In this document: positions 34,320-44,102 of the stretch, one piece after another
How positions within the stretch are numbered: position 1 is the stretch's first letter
Layout: every line of letters begins with the position of its first letter
Assembly (NCBI GenBank): GCA_964567475.1
Contig: CAZMMV010000002.1
Span: 3,109 to 67,108, forward strand
From: CAZMMV01 sp964567475
GTDB taxonomy: Bacteria; Bacillota; Clostridia; Tissierellales; Tissierellaceae
Reading direction: 5' to 3'
Length of the DNA stretch: 64,000 nucleotides
Position numbers and translations under genes: made by a program
The notes under the pieces: model-generated
Database searches by the model: none
What the model saw: only the letters and a program-made list of their open reading frames with translations
What the model was told of the DNA's origin: nothing

Positions 34320-35952
34320 ATCTTTTTTTAGGATTTGCTTTTTCAACTGTTATCTTTTTACCTTTTATTCTAGATCCATTTAATTTGTTTAACATCTCAT
34401 CTTCTAAAGAAGGATCAACTTCAACGAAACTAAACTTATCATATACATCTATATCTCCAATTAAGTCTTTATCTACATTTGTTTCTCCCATTATTGCTCC
34501 AAGTATATGTCTTGGACTTAAGCCTCTTCTTTTACCAGCATTAAGGTATAACCTTATCATGCCGCTATTAGATTTAGATCTTGATTGTGTATTTGTTCTA
34601 GATTTAGATCTAGATTTACCTTGAAAATCAACCATTTCTAATTCTTTATGACCATCTAATTTATTTTCTGACATATAGAATTTAAGAATAGCTGCTGCAA
34701 TATCAAAAGATGTATAGTCATCTTCTATTATTGTTTCTATAATTTTTTCATATTTTCCTGAATCTTTTTTATCAACTTCAGCTTTAATCTTCTCAATCAT
34801 AGCTGTTGTCTGGTTTGATTGAATATCCTTTAAAGTAGGTAATTCTTTTCTAGCAATTGTTGTCTTAGTATATCTTTGAATTGCTTTTAACTTTTGTATT
34901 TCTCTTCCTGATACAAAGCTAAATGCTCTACCTTCCCTACCTGCTCTAGCTGTTCTACCTATTCTATGAACGTAATACTCTTCATCTTGAGGTAAATCAT
35001 AATTAATAACTAAATCTATATCGTCTACATCTATACCACGAGCTGCAACATCTGTAGCTACTAATATATCTATAGTTCCTTTTCTAAACTTATTCATTAC
35101 ATTATCTCTTTGAGATTGCTTTAAATCTCCATGAAGGCCATCTACAAAATAACCTCTAGCTTGTAATTCTTCTATTAACTCATCTACTTTTCTCTTTGTG
35201 TTACAGAACACTAACACTAACTTTGGATCATATATATCTATAAGTCTAGATAATATTTCTGTTTTCATGTGGTGTTTTAGTTCAAAATATCCTTGTTCTA
35301 CTTTAGGTACTGTCATTTCTTTATGAACTACCTTTACTATTTCAGGATCTTTTTGATATTTTGATGCAAATTTTATTATGTCTTTTGGCATAGTAGCTGA
35401 AAAGAATATAGTTTGTCTTTCTTCCATTAGTCCATTCATAACTAAAGCTATATCTTCTCTGAATCCCATGTCAAACATTTCATCTGCTTCATCTAAAACC
35501 ATCATATTGATTCCACCTAGTTTTAGAGTTTTTCTTCTAATATGATCTAATGTTCTTCCTGGAGTTCCTATTACTATATTAACTCCCTTTTTTAAAGCTC
35601 TTATCTGTCTATCTATTGGTTGACCACCATATATAGGTAGTACCTTTATATTTTTTTTATACTTTGCTAGTCTACTTATTTCTTCTGAAACTTGTATACA
35701 TAATTCTCTTGTAGGGCATAAAACTAATGCCTGAACTTGCCTATTATTAGGATCACATTTCTCTACAATAGGAACTCCAAATGCAGCAGTCTTACCTGTA
35801 CCAGTCTGTGCTTGACCTATGATATCTTTTCCGCTCATTATAACAGGTATTGCACTAGATTGAATTGGAGACATTTCTTCAAAACCCATATCTGAAACAG
35901 CTTTTTGTATTTCCTCTGATACATTTATTTCCTCAAATCTTAATTTACTCAT
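34318..35952 (-). CDS. DEAD-box RNA helicase (DeaD/CshA type with DbpA RNA-binding domain)
   Basis: The 544-residue protein has both RecA-like domains with all helicase motifs: AQTGTGKT (about 47-54), PTRELC, TPGRTLDH, DEAD in MVLDEADEMFD, SATMP, then ATDVAARGID and HRIGRTARAG. Residues about 465-540 form a DbpA-type RNA-binding domain (MIRLYLNAGKRRGLSPRHI ... VEVDPSLEDEMLNKL). Such helicases unwind rRNA and mRNA structure during ribosome assembly or cold adaptation. A Ser/Arg/Lys-rich linker precedes the last domain. The promoter TTGCAA, 17 bases, TATACT (36017-35989) gives a short leader of about 30 bases, so there is no long cold-shock 5' leader. Confidence 0.95.
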   Translation of the reverse strand: MSKLRFEEINVSEEIQKAVSDMGFEEMSPIQSSAIPVIMSGKDIIGQAQTGTGKTAAFGVPIVEKCDPNNRQVQALVLCPTRELCIQVSEEISRLAKYKKNIKVLPIYGGQPIDRQIRALKKGVNIVIGTPGRTLDHIRRKTLKLGGINMMVLDEADEMFDMGFREDIALVMNGLMEERQTIFFSATMPKDIIKFASKYQKDPEIVKVVHKEMTVPKVEQGYFELKHHMKTEILSRLIDIYDPKLVLVFCNTKRKVDELIEELQARGYFVDGLHGDLKQSQRDNVMNKFRKGTIDILVATDVAARGIDVDDIDLVINYDLPQDEEYYVHRIGRTARAGREGRAFSFVSGREIQKLKAIQRYTKTTIARKELPTLKDIQSNQTTAMIEKIKAEVDKKDSGKYEKIIETIIEDDYTSFDIAAAILKFYMSENKLDGHKELEMVDFQGKSRSKSRTNTQSRSKSNSGMIRLYLNAGKRRGLSPRHILGAIMGETNVDKDLIGDIDVYDKFSFVEVDPSLEDEMLNKLNGSRIKGKKITVEKANPKKR

Positions 35953-35988
35953 TAAATAAAATCGTCCTCCTTAGTCTTTAGCTAGTTA

Positions 35989-36017
35989 AGTATACATATA
36001 ATATTTACCAATTGCAA
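35989..36017 (-). promoter_or_regulatory. Promoter of the DEAD-box helicase gene
   Basis: TTGCAA (36017-36012) and TATACT (35994-35989) on the minus strand with a 17-base spacer. Confidence 0.6.
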
Positions 36018-36088
36018 GTAAAATATTACAAATTCTTAATTAGTTTTCCATAGTTATTCTAACAATACAATTAAATAATTTCCTTATT

Positions 36089-36580
36089 TTAATTTATCAA
36101 TTTTTCTTCTATAAAATCTACAATTTCCTTAATTTCTTGGAAGTTAAATTGTATTACATCTTCTCGCACCTGAAAATCTGACACTACAAACAATAATTCA
36201 TCCCTCTTAGATATAATTTTTTCAGAAAATCCTTTTCTTAATAATTCTATCTTGGCTTTATTTTCCCCTTTATATCCTTCAGTTATTATAATATCTACAT
36301 TGTTTATTGTTCCAATTATTTCATCTAATTTATATTCTTTTTCTAGCTTTTCTATTTTTGCTATTTTAACTGGCGATGATACCACAACTATATCTGCACC
36401 TGCCTCCGCATGTTTCCAAGAATCCTTACCTGGTTTATCTATTTCAAAGTTCCCCTTATGGTGGTGTTTTATAGTAGCTACTCTATAAGATCTCTTTTTT
36501 AATTCTTTTATTATTTTACATATTATAGTTGTTTTGCCTAAATCTGAACCATTTCCTACTATTGAAATTATAGGTATCAT
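36089..36580 (-). CDS. mobB: Molybdopterin-guanine dinucleotide biosynthesis protein MobB
   Basis: About 163 residues, a small P-loop GTPase: IISIVGNGSDLGKTTIICKII is the Walker A region, followed by VATIKHHHKGNFEIDKPGKDSWKHAEAGAD, the MobB signature, and IIITEGYKGE. MobB assists MobA in attaching GMP to molybdopterin to form the bis-MGD cofactor used by formate dehydrogenase. I chose ATG 36580 behind GGGGG; the ATG at 36616 has no ribosome site. It lies just upstream of, and divergent from, the formate dehydrogenase genes and 6.5 kb from mobA. Confidence 0.93.
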   Translation of the reverse strand: MIPIISIVGNGSDLGKTTIICKIIKELKKRSYRVATIKHHHKGNFEIDKPGKDSWKHAEAGADIVVVSSPVKIAKIEKLEKEYKLDEIIGTINNVDIIITEGYKGENKAKIELLRKGFSEKIISKRDELLFVVSDFQVREDVIQFNFQEIKEIVDFIEEKLIN

Positions 36581-36616
36581 AAAAATCCCCCAAGTTTCAT
36601 AAATTGTTCTATTCAT

Positions 36617-36912
36617 ATTTAATATATTACTTATAGATGTTTTCGCCTAATTTAGGATAAAAAAATATCTTCACAGTTATTAGTATTGTCTATAATCTCA
36701 TCTATAACCGTTGAAGATACAAAAAGCAAATAAATTTATACAGATCCGATAATTGTAATATCTTCATTATACCAAAGGTTAGGGTAAATTAAAAGGATTT
36801 ACACAAAATAAATTTAATAGTTTTTTATTATTAAATTTGATATATATATATATGTATTATATAATATTACTAATATTCAGATTAAGATTAAAGCACATTT
36901 AGGAGGTATTTT
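36617..36912. other. mobB - formate dehydrogenase divergent intergenic region
   Basis: About 296 bp, very AT-rich, with the plus-strand promoter at 36837-36865. A GAAGATAC/GTAATATCTTC type inverted pair spans 36713-36763. I saw nothing that fits the conserved core of the Moco riboswitch. Confidence 0.45.
36837..36865 (+). promoter_or_regulatory. Promoter of the ferritin-like/fdhA unit
   Basis: TTGATA (36837-36842) and TATAAT (36860-36865) with a 17-base TA-repeat spacer; AGGAGG follows at 36901-36906. Confidence 0.65.
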
Positions 36913-37368
36913 ATGAAGAACAATGAACTCAAAGATATAATTGAGCTTGCTATTACGCAGGAAACTGAATCCTATGAATTTTATATGAATGCTGAAAAAA
37001 AAGTTAAATCCGAAAGCCTAAAAGACTTATTTAAAGAATTATCTGAAGAAGAATTAAAACATAGAAATTTTTTAAGCAATTTCTTGGAAAGTGATATGGA
37101 AGAAATAAAGTTAAATGAATTTAGTGACTACAAAATATCAGAAACAATAGACAAACCAGTTTTAAGTGTAGAAATGGATTTCTCAGATGCAATTGCACTG
37201 GCTATTAAAAATGAAGAAGAAGCTATGAATATGTATGATCAATTAGCCACAGCTTGCATAGATGAAAAAGAAAAGAATCTTTTCCTAGGATTAAAAAACA
37301 TGGAAAAGATGCATAAGACTAGATTAGAAGAAATTTATGTTAATGTTGCCTTTGGAGAAGTTTGGTAA
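36913..37368 (+). CDS. Ferritin-like (rubrerythrin-type) domain protein
   Basis: The 151-residue helical protein has paired E-x(n)-ExxH motifs of the ferritin-like di-iron fold: ITQETESYEFY and SEEELKHRNFL in the first half, AIKNEEEAMNMYDQLA and MEKMHKTRLEE in the second. It lacks the rubredoxin-like C-terminal domain of rubrerythrin. Members bind two irons and protect against peroxide or act in metal handling. It starts at ATG 36913 after AGGAGG and lies 23 bp before fdhA, so they are co-transcribed. It may protect or help load the oxygen-sensitive dehydrogenase. Confidence 0.82.
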   Translation: MKNNELKDIIELAITQETESYEFYMNAEKKVKSESLKDLFKELSEEELKHRNFLSNFLESDMEEIKLNEFSDYKISETIDKPVLSVEMDFSDAIALAIKNEEEAMNMYDQLATACIDEKEKNLFLGLKNMEKMHKTRLEEIYVNVAFGEVW

Positions 37369-37391
37369 TATAAAGAAAGAAGGTTGGATTT

Positions 37392-40088
37392 ATGATTAAT
37401 TTTATCATGAACGGCAAAAAAATAACCGTTGAAAAAGGTAAGACAATTCTACAAGCTGCAAGGGATAATGATATAGATATCCCAACACTTTGCTATGATG
37501 AAAATCTATCAGTTTTTGGTGGATGTAGATTGTGTATTGTTGAAGTAGAAGGTTCAAAGAAATTAGTTGCATCATGTGCTACTAAGGCTAAAGAAGGAAT
37601 GGTTATACACACAGAGTCTGCAAAAGTAGTTAAAACTCGTAAAGATATAATCGGATTGCTACTATCTAATCATCCTGTTGATTGTTTGACTTGCGATAAG
37701 GTTGGTAACTGTGATTTGCAGGACCTAGCATATAAATATGGAGTTAGGGGCCCTACTTTTAAAGGGGAAGTTAAGAATTATACTATAGATAATTTTAATC
37801 CTGTAATGGAAAGAGATCAGAGTAAATGTATATTATGTGGAAAATGCGTCAGAGTTTGTGCTGAAGTTCAAGTTACTAATGCTATTGACTTTATTGGTAG
37901 GGGTTTTGATTCTAAAATTGCTACTGGTTTTGACTCTCCAATAGATCGTGACAATTGTAGACTATGCGGTCAATGTATAAGCGTATGTCCAACTGGAGCA
38001 ATAACAAATAAACAACTTAAAGGTGTCAGACCTTGGGAAGTTGAAAAAGTAACTACTACTTGTCCTTTCTGTGGAGTTGGATGTAACTTTGATTTAAATG
38101 TAAAAGATGGCAAAATAGTTGGAGTTACTCCAAATGAAGATTCTGAAGTAAATGGTACTTCTATATGTGTTAAGGGAAGATATCATACTGATTTTATATA
38201 TAGTCCAAATAGAATAACTACACCATTAATTAAAAGAAATGGTAAATTTGAAGAAACTACTTGGGAAGTAGCTATAAATGAAGTAGTTAAAAATTTAAAA
38301 GATGCAAAAGAAAAGTTTGGTCCAGACTCTATAGCTGGCCTAAGCTCCGCACGCACTACTAATGAGGATAACTTTGTTTTCCAAAAAATGATGAGAGCTG
38401 CCATAGGTACCCACAATGTTGATCACTGTGCCAGAACCTGACATGCTCCTACAGTTGCAGGACTTGCAGCTACGTTAGGAAGTGGAGCTATGACAAATTC
38501 AGTTTCTGAAATTGAAGGAAATGATGTCTTGTTTATAATAGGTTCAAATACTACAGAAGCACATCCTATTATAGGAAACAAAATGAAAAAAGCAGCAAAA
38601 AATGGTTCAAAACTTATTGTTATTGATCCAAGATATACAGAGATTGCTGAGTTCTCTACTCTTTGGTTACCCTTAAAATCTGGTACAGATACAGCCTTAA
38701 TTAATGGCTTACTTCATATAATTATTAAAGAAGGTTGGGAAGATAAAGAGTTTATAGAAAAACGTTGTACAAATTATGATAGTATTTTAGAAATAATAGA
38801 AAGATATCCACCAGATGTAGTAACAGAAATAACTGGAATATCAGAAGAACTTTTATATAAAACTGCTAAATTATATGCTAATACAGAAAAGGCGGGTATT
38901 TATTATACACTAGGTATTACCGAACACACTACAGGTACAGCTAATGTTATGAATTTAGCAAATCTTGCCATGGTAACTGGCCACTTAGGAATAGAAAATT
39001 CAGGTATAAATCCCCTACGTGGACAAAATAATGTTCAAGGTGCTTGCGATATGGGTGCTCTACCTAATACTTTCCCTGGCTATTACAATGTTGCAGATGA
39101 AAAAAGCTTAGAACTATTTGAAGAACATTGGGGAGTAGAAATGAGCAGAACAACTGGTCTTAGAATACCAGAAATGCTAGAAGAAGCTGTTGCTGGAAAT
39201 GTAAAAGCTATGTATATAATGGGTGAAGATCCAGTTCTTACAGATCCTGATGCAAATCATGTAAAGAAAGCCTTAGATAATTTAGACTTTTTAGTTGTTC
39301 AAGACTTATTTTTAACTGAAACAGCTAAAAGAGCTGATGTTTTCTTACCTGCATCATGCTATGCAGAAAAAGATGGTACTTTTACTAATAGTGAACGACG
39401 AGTTCAAAGAGTTAGAAAGGCTGTAAATCCACCAGGACTTGCGAGAACAGATTTAGATATTTTATCTGAAGTATCTACTAAACTAGGCGGAAAAGGTTTT
39501 GACTATAAAAATGCTGAAGAAGTATTTGAAGAAATAAGAAAAACTACTCCAAGTTATAGAGGTATTACTTATAAAAGAATTGAAAAGAAAGGTTTACAAT
39601 GGCCTTGTCCAACTATAGAACATCCAGGTACTCTTTATCTTCACAAGGGTATATTCCCTAGAGGTAAGGGATATATGATACCTATAGAATATGAAGGTCC
39701 AGCAGAACTTGTAAACGAAGAATATCCTATTCTTATGACTACTGGTAGGATGCTATATCATTATAATGTAATGACTGTAAATTCTAAGAGTTTAAATGAT
39801 ATAAGACCATATGAACTTGCAGAAATAAATCCTGAAGATGCTAGAAAACTGGATTTAAAAGAAGAAGATATTATGAGAGTAACTTCAAGACGTGGTTCCA
39901 TATTAACAAGGGTTACCATAACTGATAGAGTTTCTCCTGGACTTATCTTTATGACATTCCATTATAAGGAATCTCCAGTAAATGAGTTAACAAACTCAGC
40001 TTATGATCCAATCACTCAAACAGCTGAATACAAAGTATCTGCTGTTAAATTAGAAAAGCTAACAGATTTAGAAAATATAAGTATATAA
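37392..40088 (+). CDS. fdhA: Selenocysteine formate dehydrogenase, alpha subunit (in-frame TGA = Sec)
   Basis: The full protein is 898 residues across an in-frame TGA at 38439-38441 (residue 350). Context NVDHCART-U-HAPTVAGL matches the selenocysteine site of FdhF enzymes, and a SECIS-like hairpin follows. Domains: 2Fe-2S ferredoxin (about 1-75, CYDENLSVFGGCRLC), His-Cys3 4Fe-4S (HPVDCLTCDKVGNC), two 4Fe-4S (CILCGKCVRVC; CRLCGQCISVCP), the molybdopterin Fe4S4 domain (CPFCGVGCNF), then the bis-MGD domains to the C-terminal dinucleotide-binding domain. It oxidises formate or reduces CO2. The NuoG-like front end lets it dock with the NuoEF-type genes on the opposite strand. It starts at ATG 37392. 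Confidence 0.95.
38439..38480 (+). other. Selenocysteine UGA codon and SECIS element of fdhA
   Basis: TGA at 38439-38441 is followed by a small hairpin in the mRNA with TGCA-GGACT-TGCA as its apex (about 38455-38467). The segment GTTGCAGGACTTGCAG closely resembles the apical part of the E. coli fdhF SECIS (GTTGCAGGTCTGCA), which SelB recognises. Reading frame and homology continue without shift on both sides. Confidence 0.9.
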
Positions 40089-40091
40089 CTT

Positions 40092-40131
40092 AAAAAGGCC
40101 CTTTTCTGAAAATCAGAAAGGGACCTTTTTT
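40092..40131. terminator. Bidirectional terminator between fdhA and moaC
   Basis: An 18-bp stem (40092-40109 with 40113-40130) closed by AAA and flanked by A and T runs serves both convergent units. Confidence 0.9.
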
Positions 40132-40601
40132 TATATATTTTCTATTATATCTCCAGATTTACCACCTGTCTTTTTAATCAGTCTTACATCTTCTATTAGC
40201 ATCTTTTTATCTATTGCCTTACACATGTCATATATGGTTAAACAAGCTAAAGAAACAGCAGTTAAAGCTTCCATTTCCACACCAGTTTTACCAAATGTAC
40301 TTACTTCTGCCTCTACTTCTATCCCATCATTTAATATATTAAATCTAATATCTGACCCAGTTAAAAATATATTATGACACATGGGAATCAAGTCACTAGT
40401 CTTTTTAGCAGCCATTATACCTCCTACTTGAGCAACAGAAAGTACATCTCCTTTTTTTATTAAACCCTGTCTTATTTTTTCAACCGTTTCTAATTTCATA
40501 GTAATTTTACCTCTAGCAATAGCAAGTCTTTTTGTATCTCCTTTTTCTCCTACATTTACCATATGAGCCCGGCCTTCTTCATTAAAGTGAGTAAAATCCA
40601 T
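40131..40601 (-). CDS. moaC: Cyclic pyranopterin monophosphate synthase MoaC
   Basis: The 156-residue protein shows the MoaC signatures [34 protein letters not shown] and [26 protein letters not shown]. With MoaA it converts GTP to cyclic pyranopterin monophosphate, the first step of molybdenum cofactor synthesis. It starts at ATG 40601, two bases after the moaA stop, so translation is coupled, and is the last gene of the moeA-moaA-moaC unit. Confidence 0.96.
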   Translation of the reverse strand: MDFTHFNEEGRAHMVNVGEKGDTKRLAIARGKITMKLETVEKIRQGLIKKGDVLSVAQVGGIMAAKKTSDLIPMCHNIFLTGSDIRFNILNDGIEVEAEVSTFGKTGVEMEALTAVSLACLTIYDMCKAIDKKMLIEDVRLIKKTGGKSGDIIENI

Positions 40602-40603
40602 CC

Positions 40604-41560
40604 TTATCCCCCTATCTCATTCATATCTTTATTTATATATTTACCTTCTTCTAAGTTGTGAGATTCTTCTTTTTCCTCTATAGACTTAAGTATTAACTTT
40701 GTCATATCCTCTCCACTTCTCAAAGCCTTCTTCAAATCTACTTCTCTATTTGAATGAAGACAAAGTTTTAAAGCTCCATTAGAGGTAAGTCTAACCCTAT
40801 TGCAATTTTCACAAAACTTGCAAGATATAGGATTTATTATACCAACCTTCCCCTTGCCATTAGGTAATTTATAATAAACTGCAGGAGAAGATATATCTTC
40901 TCTAGAAACTGCTTTTAATTCTTTCAGCTCTTGCAAAATCACATCATTAGATAAAAACTTTTCCTTTGCCCAATGAGCAATATGACCAATTGGCATTAAT
41001 TCAATAAATCTTAAATCTATTTTTTCTCTTTCTGTTATCCTTGCTAAGGACCCTATTTCATCATCATTAAATCCTCCTATTAATACTGTATTTATTTTAA
41101 TAGGAGTCAATCCTACTCTTTTTGCTTCTTCTATACCTTCAAGTACATCTTTTAAATTTCCACCTCGAGTTATCTCTTTGTATTTATTTTCGTCCAATGT
41201 ATCCAAACTAATATTTACCCTATTAAGACCTGCATTTTTTAAATCCTCAGCCATATCCTTTAACAAAATACCATTAGTAGTCATAGCTAAATCCTTTACC
41301 CCTTTTAATTCTGATACTTTAGATATTAAATCTACAATACCATACCGTACTAAAGGCTCTCCTCCAGTAAACCTTATTTTATCTATCCCTAAATCTACAA
41401 ATATCTTAGTTATTTCATATACTTCCTCTAGACTCAACATATCTTCATGTAAAAACTTATTTATTCCTTTTTCAGGCATACAATATTTGCATCTTAAATT
41501 ACATCTATCTGTTAATGAAATTCTAAGATAATTTATTTTTCTACCAAAAGAGTCTTTCAT
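40604..41560 (-). CDS. moaA: GTP 3',8-cyclase MoaA (radical SAM)
   Basis: The 318-residue protein has the radical SAM motif CNLRCKYC (Cys20, 24, 27) and the C-terminal second 4Fe-4S motif [13 protein letters not shown] plus CLHS. GGEPLVR is the SAM-binding strand. It rearranges GTP to 3',8-cyclo-7,8-dihydro-GTP for MoaC. The usual C-terminal GG tail is present (NEIGG), which reaches into the active site. It starts at ATG 41560 after AAGGTG. Confidence 0.96.
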   Translation of the reverse strand: MKDSFGRKINYLRISLTDRCNLRCKYCMPEKGINKFLHEDMLSLEEVYEITKIFVDLGIDKIRFTGGEPLVRYGIVDLISKVSELKGVKDLAMTTNGILLKDMAEDLKNAGLNRVNISLDTLDENKYKEITRGGNLKDVLEGIEEAKRVGLTPIKINTVLIGGFNDDEIGSLARITEREKIDLRFIELMPIGHIAHWAKEKFLSNDVILQELKELKAVSREDISSPAVYYKLPNGKGKVGIINPISCKFCENCNRVRLTSNGALKLCLHSNREVDLKKALRSGEDMTKLILKSIEEKEESHNLEEGKYINKDMNEIGG

Positions 41561-41607
41561 CTACTCACCTTTTCAAATACATTTTTTAATCAGCTTGTAT
41601 ATTATTC

Positions 41608-42840
41608 TTATCTAACTTCTAATAAATCTAAAAGTTCTATTTCTACCTTATCTCCACTTCTATAAGGTCCTTTTCCAGCCTTTACAAAAAATAATGAATT
41701 TGTATTGGATAAACTTGATAATACACCAGAACTATGTTTGCTTGGTAATTCTGTAAAAACCTGACCATCTTCATAATAAGTTCTTCCTCTAACATATCTA
41801 TTTTGCTTACTTACCTTTGTAAAGTCGTTTTTAAGAATTGAACTTAACTTTTTCAAACTATAATCCTTGTTTCCTCTTAATCTCTTAATTATAGGTCTTA
41901 CAAACAACTCAAAAGTCATATATGCAGCAGCTGGATTTCCTGAAAGTCCAAATAAAAGCTTATCTTTGTATTTTGCAACTGCTATAGGAGTTCCTGGTTT
42001 CATATTTACTCTCCAAAATAAAATATCTCCACCAAGTTCTTGAAATGCTTCCTTTACAAGGTCTGCATCACCTACAGAAACTCCTCCTGTAGTTATAATC
42101 ATATCTACATCTTCTATAGAATCTTTTAACTTTTCCTTTATAAAATCTATATCATCTCTAGAAATACCCAACATAATAGCCTGTCCACCTAATTTTTCAA
42201 CTGCAGCAGCAATTGTATAGGAATTACTATTTCTTATTTTGCCATTTTTAATTTCTTCTTCTATATTTACTAATTCATCTCCTGTGGCCAATATACCAAC
42301 TCTTGGTTTTTTATATACTTTTACATTCTTTTTGCCTAAAGTAGCTAGTATCCCTATATCTGCAACTCCCAAAGTTTTACCCTTTTTTAAAATTATATCA
42401 CCAAACTCTATATCTTCTCCAGCTTTAACTATATTTGAATTAGCTACAAAAGAATTATATATTTTTACTTCTTCATCTGTAAAGTCTGTAATCTCATACA
42501 TTATAATAACATCTGCACCTTGTGGAATTTTAGCTCCTGTCATTATTCTAATAGCTTGGCCCTTTCCCACTTTTTTATCACTCACATATCCTGCTGCAAT
42601 TGAGTCTATAACTTCTAATCTTATAGGATTTTCCTTACTTGCATTTACTATATCTACAGATCTTACTGCATATCCATCAAGTGGCGATCTATCAAATGGC
42701 GGCATATTAATATCCGAAATTATATCTTCTGCCAGTATATACCCCAAACCTTCCGAAATCGGAATATCTATTAATTTTATATTTAAATTTTGTTTTAATA
42801 ATATTTGTTTTGCCTCTTCTATTGCAATTCTTTCTAACAT
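41608..42840 (-). CDS. moeA: Molybdopterin molybdenumtransferase MoeA
   Basis: The 410-residue protein has the four-domain MoeA layout: MPPFDRSPLDGYAVRS, RIMTGAKIPQGADVIIMYE, VGILATGDELV, TTGGVSVGDADLV and GLSGNPAAAYMTFELFVRP, ending with a beta-barrel domain. It inserts molybdenum (or tungsten) into adenylylated molybdopterin. It starts at ATG 42840 after AAAGGAG. A candidate promoter (42916-42888) lies upstream, past the 45-bp palindrome that separates it from mobA. Whether Mo or W is inserted cannot be told. Confidence 0.95.
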   Translation of the reverse strand: MLERIAIEEAKQILLKQNLNIKLIDIPISEGLGYILAEDIISDINMPPFDRSPLDGYAVRSVDIVNASKENPIRLEVIDSIAAGYVSDKKVGKGQAIRIMTGAKIPQGADVIIMYEITDFTDEEVKIYNSFVANSNIVKAGEDIEFGDIILKKGKTLGVADIGILATLGKKNVKVYKKPRVGILATGDELVNIEEEIKNGKIRNSNSYTIAAAVEKLGGQAIMLGISRDDIDFIKEKLKDSIEDVDMIITTGGVSVGDADLVKEAFQELGGDILFWRVNMKPGTPIAVAKYKDKLLFGLSGNPAAAYMTFELFVRPIIKRLRGNKDYSLKKLSSILKNDFTKVSKQNRYVRGRTYYEDGQVFTELPSKHSSGVLSSLSNTNSLFFVKAGKGPYRSGDKVEIELLDLLEVR

Positions 42841-42887
42841 ATCGTCTCTCCTTTACATTGCTACTTTATTTATTCTAGTTATATGTG

Positions 42888-42916
42888 AATATATATTATA
42901 TTCTCAAAATTAACAA
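42888..42916 (-). promoter_or_regulatory. Candidate promoter of moeA-moaA-moaC
   Basis: TTGTTA (42916-42911) and TATATT (42893-42888) on the minus strand, 17-base spacer, downstream of the palindromic repeat. Confidence 0.45.
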
Positions 42917-42953
42917 GTTCTACCTAAGCATTACAATATTAACTATAGATTAA

Positions 42954-42998
42954 AATAAGTATCAAAAATGGTGCCAGGCACCATTTTTGATACTTATT
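42954..42998. repeat. 45-bp dispersed palindrome, copy 3
   Basis: Identical to copy 2 over all 45 bases (central A). It abuts the stop codon of mobA (42999) and splits the cofactor operon. Confidence 0.95.
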
Positions 42999-43613
42999 TT
43001 ACTTATTTAGGTATTTATTTAAATCTTCCTTATTGTTAAGATTTAAAAACATATCTAAACTATTAGTATAGTCTTTTGCTTTATCTTCTTCTATATAATT
43101 TACTTTTAGAGTCTTTAAAAATCTATATATAGCCCTTTTATTTTCTAATAAATACTTTTCAATTTTACCTGTTATATTCTTAGAATAAAATCCATAAAGA
43201 GGTTCTATACCATCCTTGTGTTTTGTTATACAGGCTTCCACATCATCACTATTTATACTCTCTTTCATATATCTTATATAATCAATATTTATATTTGGCA
43301 TATCGCACCCAATTACAAAAGCATATTTAGATTTAGATTCTGTAAGTCCTGCATGTATACCACTCAATGGTCCCATGCCTACTATTTTATCTGTAATTAT
43401 CTTATGATTGAACCCTATATACTCTTCAGGTTTATTTGTAACTATAATTATTTCATCAAACTCTTCTTCTAGATCTTCAACAACTATATTCATAAGTCTT
43501 TTTTGATTAACTTCTAAGAATTGTTTATCAAATCCCATTCTAGAACTTTTACCACCTGCCAGTATTATCCCTGTACCAAACTTTGCTGTAGAACTATTTT
43601 CTAGCACAGTCAT
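42999..43613 (-). CDS. mobA: Molybdenum cofactor guanylyltransferase MobA
   Basis: The 204-residue nucleotidyltransferase shows the GTP-binding LAGGKSSRMGFDKQFLEV, GMGPLSGIHAGL and VIGCDMPNINIDYI motifs of MobA. It transfers GMP to Mo-molybdopterin to make the MGD form needed by formate dehydrogenase. The start ATG 43613 lies inside the end of mogA (20-bp overlap) behind GGAAGGG, so the two are translationally coupled. An N-terminal extension of about 12 residues precedes the nucleotide loop. Confidence 0.94.
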   Translation of the reverse strand: MTVLENSSTAKFGTGIILAGGKSSRMGFDKQFLEVNQKRLMNIVVEDLEEEFDEIIIVTNKPEEYIGFNHKIITDKIVGMGPLSGIHAGLTESKSKYAFVIGCDMPNINIDYIRYMKESINSDDVEACITKHKDGIEPLYGFYSKNITGKIEKYLLENKRAIYRFLKTLKVNYIEEDKAKDYTNSLDMFLNLNNKEDLNKYLNK

Positions 43614-44085
43614 GAGCCCTTCCTGTTAATATTTCTAAACCATGGTCTATACTGTCTATTATATAAGTTAAAGACTCCTCTACTGCCTTTGGACTACCAG
43701 GTAGGTTTATTATCAATGTACTATTTCTAATTCCTGACACTGCCCTAGATAGCATGGCCCTTGGTGTAATACTAAGACTATAGCTTCTTATGGCTTCAGA
43801 TATTCCATTAGCCATTCTATGACAAGCCCTTATAGTCGCTTCTGGAGTTACATCTCTTGGACTAAAACCAGTACCTCCAGTTGTTAGTATTAAATCAACT
43901 TTTTCATCGTCTGCCATATAAAGCAATGTATTATAAATGGAATCTTCATCATCTGGGATTATCCTTTTTACTTTTACTTTATATCCTTTAGCCTCTACTA
44001 TACTTTTTATGAGCTCTCCTGATTTGTCTACTCTTTCTCCAATAGAAGCCTTATCACTTGCTGTAATTATGCCTACTTCAAACAT
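43594..44085 (-). CDS. mogA: Molybdopterin adenylyltransferase (MogA/MoaB family)
   Basis: About 163 residues. FEVGIITASDKASIGERVDKSG, LILTTGGTGFSPRDVTPEAT and LPGSPKAVEESL are MogA/MoaB signatures. It adenylylates molybdopterin before MoeA inserts the metal. I chose ATG 44085, eight bases after AAAGG; the GTG at 44094 touches that site. It lies 17 bp after the NuoG-like gene and overlaps mobA, tying cofactor synthesis to the electron-transfer module in one transcript. Whether it is MogA or MoaB by lineage is uncertain. Confidence 0.93.
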   Translation of the reverse strand: MFEVGIITASDKASIGERVDKSGELIKSIVEAKGYKVKVKRIIPDDEDSIYNTLLYMADDEKVDLILTTGGTGFSPRDVTPEATIRACHRMANGISEAIRSYSLSITPRAMLSRAVSGIRNSTLIINLPGSPKAVEESLTYIIDSIDHGLEILTGRAHDCARK

Positions 44086-44102
44086 TTTACTCACCTTTTA
44101 TA

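Noticed and set aside
38439..38441. Stop codon splitting fdhA as a nonsense mutation or frameshift
   Set aside because: The frame continues unchanged, surrounding residues match the conserved selenocysteine site and a SECIS-like hairpin follows.
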